A stretch of DNA of 12,527 bases from Verrucomicrobiia bacterium (GTDB lineage Bacteria; Verrucomicrobiota; Verrucomicrobiia; JABWAM01), in the NCBI GenBank assembly GCA_013360985.1, contig JABWAM010000046.1, positions 1 through 12,527 of the forward strand, written 5' to 3'. How positions within the stretch are numbered: the stretch's first letter is position 1; the number at the start of each line of letters is the position of its first letter. The notes under the pieces were generated by a model that saw only the letters and a list, made by a program, of their open reading frames with translations, made no database searches and was not told where the DNA came from. Shown here piece after piece: positions 7,830 to 12,527 of the stretch. Both the position numbers and the translations under genes were made by a program.

Positions 7830-8518
7830 ACCCCCCGCGCGCCGGCATCGCCCGTTCGTTCGGGATCCCCGCGACGCTCATCGCGCTGGTCCTCCTCGCC
7901 CTCGTCATCACGCGGAAGACCACCGACGTCCACGCCGAAGCGACGGCGGGAATCTCGATGCAGCTTCCCGCCCGCATCGGCGAATGGGTGGGCGCCGACG
8001 CCCCGGTGGCCCAGATCGAACGCGACTACCTCGGCCCCGACACCGAGTTCGCCCGGAAGATCTACCGCGATTCGAAAGGCCGCGAAATTTTCCTCGGTCT
8101 GGTCCTCAGCGGACGCGACCGCTCCAGCATCCACGCCGCCGAAGCCTGCCTCGTCGGCCAAGGCTGGACGATCCGCGAAGGCGGCATCTTCCGCGTGCCG
8201 ATGGACTCTCCGAAGCCGTATGCGCTCGACATGATGCGCCTGGTCATCACCCGCTCGGCGCGCGCGCCGGACGGGCGAACGGTCTCCGCCCGCAACTGGT
8301 ATTACTATTGGTTTGTCGGGAAAAACCGCCTCACGCCACGGCATCTCAACCGCATCCTCTGGACAGCCTTCGACCGCATCTTCTCCAATGTTCACCATCG
8401 TTGGGCGTACGTGGCCCTCATCGTCAATCCTCCACCCGGCCGCGAGAAAGAAACCGAGGAGATGGTCAGGGATTTCGTGCGCGCGGCCGTTCCTCTCTTC
8501 CAAAAGACGACGGGCTGA
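7826..8518 (+). CDS. epsI: Exosortase-associated EpsI family protein (DUF3485)
   Basis: This 230-residue protein is the usual companion of exosortases, either fused to their C-terminus or encoded beside them. Its biochemical role is not settled; in Methylobacillus the epsI locus is part of exopolysaccharide production. A single N-terminal membrane anchor (about residues 13-29, GIPATLIALVLLALVIT) would place the rest in the periplasm. The family hallmark H-x-x-E-x-C-x-x-x-x-GW is present at 103-114 (H103, E106, C108, G113, W114 in IHAAEACLVGQGW). Other family-like segments are LPARIGEWVG (47-56) and NWYYYWFVGKN (157-167). The ATG at 7826 overlaps the exosortase stop. An in-frame ATG at 7766 would add 20 polar residues inside the exosortase gene and is less likely. 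No Shine-Dalgarno is visible (GCTTTCCGCTCC). Confidence 0.92.
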   Translation: MNPPRAGIARSFGIPATLIALVLLALVITRKTTDVHAEATAGISMQLPARIGEWVGADAPVAQIERDYLGPDTEFARKIYRDSKGREIFLGLVLSGRDRSSIHAAEACLVGQGWTIREGGIFRVPMDSPKPYALDMMRLVITRSARAPDGRTVSARNWYYYWFVGKNRLTPRHLNRILWTAFDRIFSNVHHRWAYVALIVNPPPGREKETEEMVRDFVRAAVPLFQKTTG

Positions 8519-8523
8519 CCTCC

Positions 8524-9918
8524 ATGCTCTCTCAGCAACGCGAAATTCGGAGCTTGACCGCCCAACTCGCCGACAGCCTGCTGCTCGGCTTCGCGCTCTG
8601 GATCAGCCATGCCATACGCTTTTACGCGGGCCTGGCGCCGGCATGGCCTCTTGCCCGGATCGGAACGTTCGAGTCCTTTATCCCCCTCTTCGCCTTCGTG
8701 GTGATCCTCGGGCCGCTCGTTTTGGATGCGTGCGGGGTCTACCGCCGCGATCTGATGGAGCCGCCCTCCGCTTTCCTGTTCCGTCTCGCGCGGGCCATGT
8801 TCCTCCTCCTGCTGATGAGCGCGCTGCTGATCTTCATGTTCAAGATCGGGGATCTCGCGCGCGGCGTCGTGCTGCTCTTCACCCTCTTCGGCTTCCTGCT
8901 CGTCGCGCTCCGCCATTTCCTTCTCCGCAACACCCTCGATTTCTTCTTCCAAGGCAGGCCGCGCCCCTCCTCGGTCCTCCTCGTCGGCGCCGCGCCGCAC
9001 CTCGCCCTCCTGCGCGACCAGATCGCCCGTCAGAGCGAGATGAATCTTGTCGTCGCCGGCGAGGTCTCCGCCTTGGAGAACCTCGAGGCGGCCGTCTCGG
9101 ATTGGCTCCACCGCGAGCCAATTGCCGCTGTGATTTTTCGCGTTCCGCACTCGGCCTTCGAGGGCGTGCAGAAGGCGGTCGCCGTTTGCGAAACTCAGGG
9201 CGTCGAGGCCTGGCTCCTCAGCGACGCCCTCAAGTCGCAGATCTTCACGATGAAGTTCCAGAAGATGCTCGGTCATCCGACGATCCTCTTCCTCGCGCGG
9301 CAGCCGCCTCTCTGGCAGTATGTCGCCAAACGCCTCCTCGACCTCGCGGTCGCGACCATCGGCCTGGCGCTCCTCGCCCCTCTCGCAGCGCTCATCGCCC
9401 TCGTCATCCGCGTCGAATCCCGCGGCCCGATCTTTTTCGTCCAGGAACGCAGCGGCCTGCGCGGGCGCGTCTTTCGGATGATCAAGTTCCGCAGCATGAT
9501 CTCCAACGCCGACATGCTCCACTCCGAACTCGTGGCCTACAACGAGATGAGCGGCCCCGTCTTCAAGATGGACAAGGACCCGAGGGTCACGCGCGTCGGC
9601 GTCTTGCTGCGCCGAACAAGTCTCGACGAACTCCCTCAGCTCTGGAATGTTTTCAAAGGCGACATGAGCCTCGTTGGACCGCGCCCGCTGCCGGTCTACG
9701 AGACCCGCCAAATCTCCAAACTCCACCACCGCCGCCGCCTCAGCGTGAAACCCGGCCTCACCTGCCTCTGGCAAATTAGTGGACGCAACCGCATCCATAG
9801 CTTCGACGAATGGGCCCGCCTCGATCTCGAGTACGTGGACCACTGGAGCTTTTGGCTCGACCTCAAGATCCTTCTCAAAACGATTCCCGTCGTCCTCCTG
9901 GGCGCCGGTGCCCGCTGA
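8524..9918 (+). CDS. Polyprenyl-phosphate hexose-1-phosphate transferase (exopolysaccharide initiation)
   Basis: This transferase moves a hexose-1-phosphate from a nucleotide sugar onto undecaprenyl phosphate, the first membrane step of exopolysaccharide synthesis (WcaJ/WbaP/EpsE family). The 464 residues follow the large-PHPT plan. Four N-terminal membrane helices (roughly 16-35, 50-68, 91-107, 114-130) precede a cytoplasmic nucleotide-binding-like region (about 148-255, VLLVGAAPH...AAVIFRVP). A re-entrant/membrane helix follows (275-296), then the catalytic domain. Catalytic motifs are KFRSM (321-325), DPRVTRVG (352-359), RRTSLDELPQLWNVFKGD (363-380) with the D368/E369 pair, MSLVGPRP (381-388) and KPGLTCLWQISGRN (409-422). 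The sugar transferred is not determined by these motifs. The gene begins 5 bases after the epsI stop; the ATG at 8524 gives the full first helix and is preceded by CCTCC rather than a purine-rich site. Confidence 0.95.
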   Translation: MLSQQREIRSLTAQLADSLLLGFALWISHAIRFYAGLAPAWPLARIGTFESFIPLFAFVVILGPLVLDACGVYRRDLMEPPSAFLFRLARAMFLLLLMSALLIFMFKIGDLARGVVLLFTLFGFLLVALRHFLLRNTLDFFFQGRPRPSSVLLVGAAPHLALLRDQIARQSEMNLVVAGEVSALENLEAAVSDWLHREPIAAVIFRVPHSAFEGVQKAVAVCETQGVEAWLLSDALKSQIFTMKFQKMLGHPTILFLARQPPLWQYVAKRLLDLAVATIGLALLAPLAALIALVIRVESRGPIFFVQERSGLRGRVFRMIKFRSMISNADMLHSELVAYNEMSGPVFKMDKDPRVTRVGVLLRRTSLDELPQLWNVFKGDMSLVGPRPLPVYETRQISKLHHRRRLSVKPGLTCLWQISGRNRIHSFDEWARLDLEYVDHWSFWLDLKILLKTIPVVLLGAGAR

Positions 9919-9936
9919 CCCTCCTCGCTCTCCTCC

Positions 9937-10896
9937 ATGACCGCTTCCTCCTCCCGATCCTCCCATCCTGTCTCCCTCGTCACCGGCGGCGCCGGCTTCC
10001 TCGGCTCCCACCTCTGCGACCGCCTGCTCGCCGAAGGCCACGTCGTCGTCGCCCTCGACAACCTTGTCACGGGCAACATCGAAAACATCGCCCACCTCGC
10101 GGGCAACGACTGCTTCCGCTTCATCCATCAGGACGTCACCGAATACCTCTTCTACCCCGGCCCCGTGGACTTCATCTTCCACTTCGCCTCTCCCGCCAGC
10201 CCGATTGACTACCTCGAACTCCCCATCCAGACGCTGAAAGTCGGTTCGCTCGGCACGCACAAGGCCCTCGGCCTCGCGCGCGCCAAGAATTCCCGTTTCA
10301 TCCTCGCCTCCACGTCCGAGGTCTATGGCGACCCGCTCATCCATCCCCAGACGGAAAACTATTGGGGCAACGTGAACCCGATCGGCCCGCGCGGCGTGTA
10401 CGACGAAGCCAAGCGTTTCGCCGAAGCGATGGCCTTCGCCTATCACCGGACCCACGGCGTGGACGTCAAAGTCGTCCGCATTTTCAATACCTACGGCCCG
10501 CGGATGCGCCTGCGCGACGGGCGGGTGGTCCCCGCCTTCATCGGCCAGGCGCTCCGCGGCGAGCCGCTCACCGTCTTCGGAAACGGCGCCCAAACCCGCA
10601 GCTTTTGTTACGTCAGCGACCTCATTGACGGCATCTACCGTCTCGCCGTCTCGCCGCATCACGGCCCCGTGAACATCGGCAATCCGACGGAGCTCACCGT
10701 GCGCCAGTTCGCGCAGGAAATCCTCCGCGCCACCGGCAGCCGCAGCGCCATCGTCGAGAAGCCGCTCCCTGTGGACGACCCCAAGCAACGCCGCCCCGAC
10801 ATCCGCCTCGCCGGCGAACTCCTCGGCTGGCAGCCTCGCGTCCCGCTCGCCGAAGGGCTCGCGAAAACCATCGCCTTCTTCAAAGACAAGGTCTGA
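9937..10896 (+). CDS. uxs: UDP-glucuronate decarboxylase (UDP-xylose synthase)
   Basis: This NAD-dependent extended SDR converts UDP-glucuronate to UDP-xylose in the cytoplasm, providing a pentose donor for surface glycans. The 319 residues include the Rossmann motif TGGAGFLGSHL (16-26) and the UXS-specific stretch HFASPASPIDY (82-92). STSEVYGDPLIHPQ (125-138) carries the catalytic Ser/Thr and E128, and YWGNVNPIGPRGVYDEAKR (142-160) carries Y155 and K159. RIFNTYGPRMR (181-191) and QTRSFCYVSDLIDG (219-232) are also family-typical. These runs separate UXS from dTDP-glucose dehydratases and GalE. Length matches bacterial UXS. The start at 9937 is the first ATG before the Rossmann strand, 18 bases after the transferase stop; the leader is pyrimidine-rich (CCTCCTCGCTCTCCTCC) and has no Shine-Dalgarno. 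UDP-glucose dehydrogenase, which would supply its substrate, is not in the window. Confidence 0.95.
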   Translation: MTASSSRSSHPVSLVTGGAGFLGSHLCDRLLAEGHVVVALDNLVTGNIENIAHLAGNDCFRFIHQDVTEYLFYPGPVDFIFHFASPASPIDYLELPIQTLKVGSLGTHKALGLARAKNSRFILASTSEVYGDPLIHPQTENYWGNVNPIGPRGVYDEAKRFAEAMAFAYHRTHGVDVKVVRIFNTYGPRMRLRDGRVVPAFIGQALRGEPLTVFGNGAQTRSFCYVSDLIDGIYRLAVSPHHGPVNIGNPTELTVRQFAQEILRATGSRSAIVEKPLPVDDPKQRRPDIRLAGELLGWQPRVPLAEGLAKTIAFFKDKV

Positions 10897-10903
10897 TCCG
10901 CTC

Positions 10904-12205
10904 ATGCGCCGCCGCTTCGCCTTCTTCCTCCTGCTCGCGCTCCTGTTCGGGAATTTCGTTCTCGGCCTGCAGCGCCAGACGCTTTCCGCTGCTTCCGCGG
11001 AAGAAAAAACTCGGGAATCCGCCTATCGCAACATCGAACTCTTCACGAGCGTGATGGAAATCATCCGCAAAGATTACGTGGACGATTCCAAGTTGAGCTA
11101 TCAAGACCTCACCTATAGCGCGCTGAAGGGCATGCTGAGCGGACTCGATCCCCATAGCCAGTTCATGGAGCCCTCGAGCTACGAAGAGATGAAACAGGAG
11201 ACCGGCGGCCAGTTCGGCGGCATCGGCGTCGTCGTCGGGATGAAGGACGGCGTGCTCACCATCATTTCGCCGATCGAGGATACCCCGGGCTTCAAGGCCG
11301 GGCTGCTCCCCAACGACAAGATCATTCGCATCGAAGGCAAATCCACCGAACGCCTTCCGCTCGGCGACGCCGTCAAACAACTCCGTGGCGCGCCCGGCAC
11401 GAAGGTCACAATCACCACCCTCCGCCCGAGCTCCCGCGAAGTGAAGGACGTCACCATCGTCCGCGCCATGATCAAGGTGGAGAGCGTCAAGGACGCCAAA
11501 GTCATGGAGGGAAAAATTGGCTACGTCCGCATCGTCCAGTTCAACGAGCCGACCGCCGACGAGTTCGAAAAAGCCCTCCAAAAAATCGAGAAGGAAGGCC
11601 TCGTCGGCCTCGTCCTCGACCTGCGCAACAACCCCGGCGGCCTCCTCGAATCCGCCGTGGACGTCACGGGCAAGTTTCTCCCCAAGGGGCAGCTCGTCGT
11701 TTTTACTGAGGGTCGCAATCCCGCCGTCAAACAGGAGTACCGCGTGCGTTCCGCGAAGCCGCATCCGGATTATCCGCTCGTCGTCCTCATCAACGAAGGG
11801 AGCGCAAGCGGCGCGGAGATCGTCGCGGGCGCCCTCCAGGACACCCGCCGCGCCGTGATCGTCGGCGAAACCAGTTTCGGCAAAGGCTCCGTCCAAAGCG
11901 TCATCCCCGTAAAAAGCGATTGTGCGATCCGCCTCACCACCGCGAAATACTACACCCCGAGCCGCAAAGTCATCCACGAACACGGGATCACTCCCGACAT
12001 CCTCGTCCCGATGAGCAGCGAGGAATGGAATCAAATCCTGCTGCAGCGCAGCCAGGCCGCCGATCCGACGAAAAAGGAGGAGATGGCAGCTGAAGAGTTC
12101 CTTCCCGACGGCAGCAAAAAAGCCCCCGTGCGCGACGTTCAACTTGATCGCGCCGTGGACCTCATCAAGGGCATCAACGCCTTCAAGACCCGCGTCGCCC
12201 AATAA
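10904..12205 (+). CDS. S41 family C-terminal processing peptidase (CtpA/Prc type)
   Basis: This exported serine protease of the tail-specific type acts in the periplasm on C-termini of substrate proteins. A signal sequence or anchor (MRRRFAFFLLLALLFGNFVLG) comes first. A helical region with the family motif LDPHSQFM (81-88) follows, then a PDZ domain (about 102-185: FGGIGVVVG, IEDTPGFKAGL, GDAVKQLRG). The S41 core includes GYVRIVQF (206-213) and LDLRNNPGG (238-246). The catalytic Ser/Lys dyad is S302 in NEGSASGAEI and K327 in SFGKGSVQ, exactly 25 residues apart as in CtpB-type peptidases, with Q331 as the third active-site residue. The C-terminal tail after ~390 is charged. The 433-residue length is normal for the family. 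It starts 7 bases after the UXS gene. Close linkage to exosortase genes hints at a role in envelope-protein processing, but S41 peptidases are common and the linkage may be incidental. Confidence 0.95.
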   Translation: MRRRFAFFLLLALLFGNFVLGLQRQTLSAASAEEKTRESAYRNIELFTSVMEIIRKDYVDDSKLSYQDLTYSALKGMLSGLDPHSQFMEPSSYEEMKQETGGQFGGIGVVVGMKDGVLTIISPIEDTPGFKAGLLPNDKIIRIEGKSTERLPLGDAVKQLRGAPGTKVTITTLRPSSREVKDVTIVRAMIKVESVKDAKVMEGKIGYVRIVQFNEPTADEFEKALQKIEKEGLVGLVLDLRNNPGGLLESAVDVTGKFLPKGQLVVFTEGRNPAVKQEYRVRSAKPHPDYPLVVLINEGSASGAEIVAGALQDTRRAVIVGETSFGKGSVQSVIPVKSDCAIRLTTAKYYTPSRKVIHEHGITPDILVPMSSEEWNQILLQRSQAADPTKKEEMAAEEFLPDGSKKAPVRDVQLDRAVDLIKGINAFKTRVAQ

Positions 12206-12243
12206 GGCGTTCGGCCGCTCGAAACCCGAGCTTTGACGTCGCG

Positions 12244-12527
12244 ATGATCCTAGCGATCGAAACTTCCTGCGACGAAACTGCCGCCGCCGTCGTGCGCGAT
12301 GGCGCGATCCTCTCCAGCGTCATCGCATCGCAAGCCGCGCTCCACGCCCCGTACGGCGGAGTCGTTCCCGAGGTCGCCTCGCGGCAGCATCTGCGCTCCG
12401 TGGACGCCGTCCTTCTCGAAGCCCTGCGGTCGGCGCGAGTTCCCGCCGAGACGCTGGAGGCCCTCGCCGTTACGCGCGGCCCCGGCCTCCCCAGCGCGCT
12501 CCTCGTCGGCGTCGCCGCCGCGCGCGG
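12244..12527 (+). CDS. tsaD: tRNA N6-threonylcarbamoyladenosine transferase TsaD, 5' part
   Basis: TsaD transfers threonylcarbamoyl from TC-AMP to A37 of ANN-decoding tRNAs, with TsaB and TsaE, in the cytoplasm. Only the first 94 codons lie in the window; the gene runs off the right edge. The family N-terminus ILAIETSCDETAAAVV (2-17) is complete, followed by YGGVVPEVASRQHL and the phosphate-binding VTRGPGLPSALLVGVAAAR near the end. The metal-binding H-x-x-x-H motif would lie just beyond the edge. The start at 12244 is the first ATG in frame and sits at the expected distance from the ETSCDET motif. It follows the peptidase gene after 38 bases without a clear promoter or ribosome site. Codon 3 is CTA, which is otherwise essentially absent from the window. 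Confidence 0.95.
   Translation, partial: MILAIETSCDETAAAVVRDGAILSSVIASQAALHAPYGGVVPEVASRQHLRSVDAVLLEALRSARVPAETLEALAVTRGPGLPSALLVGVAAAR

Noticed and set aside
8392..10905. 837-codon open frame on the - strand spanning the sugar transferase and UXS genes
   Set aside because: It covers two unrelated, well-identified + strand genes that happen to share a frame; it is a mirror frame without domain content.
12217..12234. Small hairpin GCTCG-AAACC-CGAGC followed by TTT between the S41 peptidase and tsaD
   Set aside because: Only five base pairs and three T; too weak to call an intrinsic terminator, and similar short stems are expected in GC-rich DNA.
1..12527. CRISPR array, tRNA/rRNA gene, insertion sequence or attachment site
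   Set aside because: No regularly spaced direct repeats, no tRNA cloverleaf or rRNA motifs, no transposase and no flanking inverted repeats were seen; nearly all bases are in identified genes.

Overview
The window is GC-rich bacterial DNA. It is packed with genes that all lie on the + strand: seven complete genes with family-level or firmer calls, one complete TPR protein of unassigned function, and one gene cut by the right edge. Codons end mostly in G or C, and the Leu/Ser codons TTA, CTA and TCA are almost absent. Most starts lack a clear Shine-Dalgarno sequence. The content (UvrA, an exosortase with EpsI, a polyprenyl-phosphate hexose-1-phosphate transferase, UDP-xylose synthase, a secreted S41 peptidase) fits a Gram-negative-type bacterium with an outer membrane and a surface polysaccharide. 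Candidate groups are Verrucomicrobiota, Kiritimatiellota, Omnitrophota, Sumerlaeota and Proteobacteria. I cannot fix the phylum from the sequence alone, and that list is inference.

Layout: bases 1-221 hold no confident gene, but they contain a perfect 34-base palindrome (55-88). Then follow uvrA (222-3146), a large signal-peptide TPR protein (3143-5662), an NAD-dependent epimerase/dehydratase resembling GDP-L-fucose synthase (5671-6672), an exosortase (6669-7829), EpsI (7826-8518), a sugar-phosphate transferase (8524-9918), a UDP-glucuronate decarboxylase (9937-10896), an S41/CtpA-type processing peptidase (10904-12205) and the first 94 codons of tsaD (12244 onward). Three junctions are 4-base ATGA overlaps. 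The other gaps are 8, 5, 18, 7 and 38 bases, so the whole run looks like one transcriptional unit.

How the genes may work together: the middle block (epimerase, exosortase, EpsI, initiating transferase, UDP-xylose synthase) is a cell-surface module. The two sugar-nucleotide enzymes make precursors, the transferase starts a lipid-linked glycan in the inner membrane, and exosortase/EpsI would process proteins or support polysaccharide export in the same membrane. The TPR protein upstream may be the periplasmic partner, comparable in size and repeat type to the TPR protein of PEP-CTERM/exosortase loci; this is inference. The block sits between housekeeping genes for DNA repair (uvrA) and tRNA modification (tsaD). 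No PEP-CTERM-type substrate, chain-length regulator, flippase or UDP-glucose dehydrogenase is present in the window.
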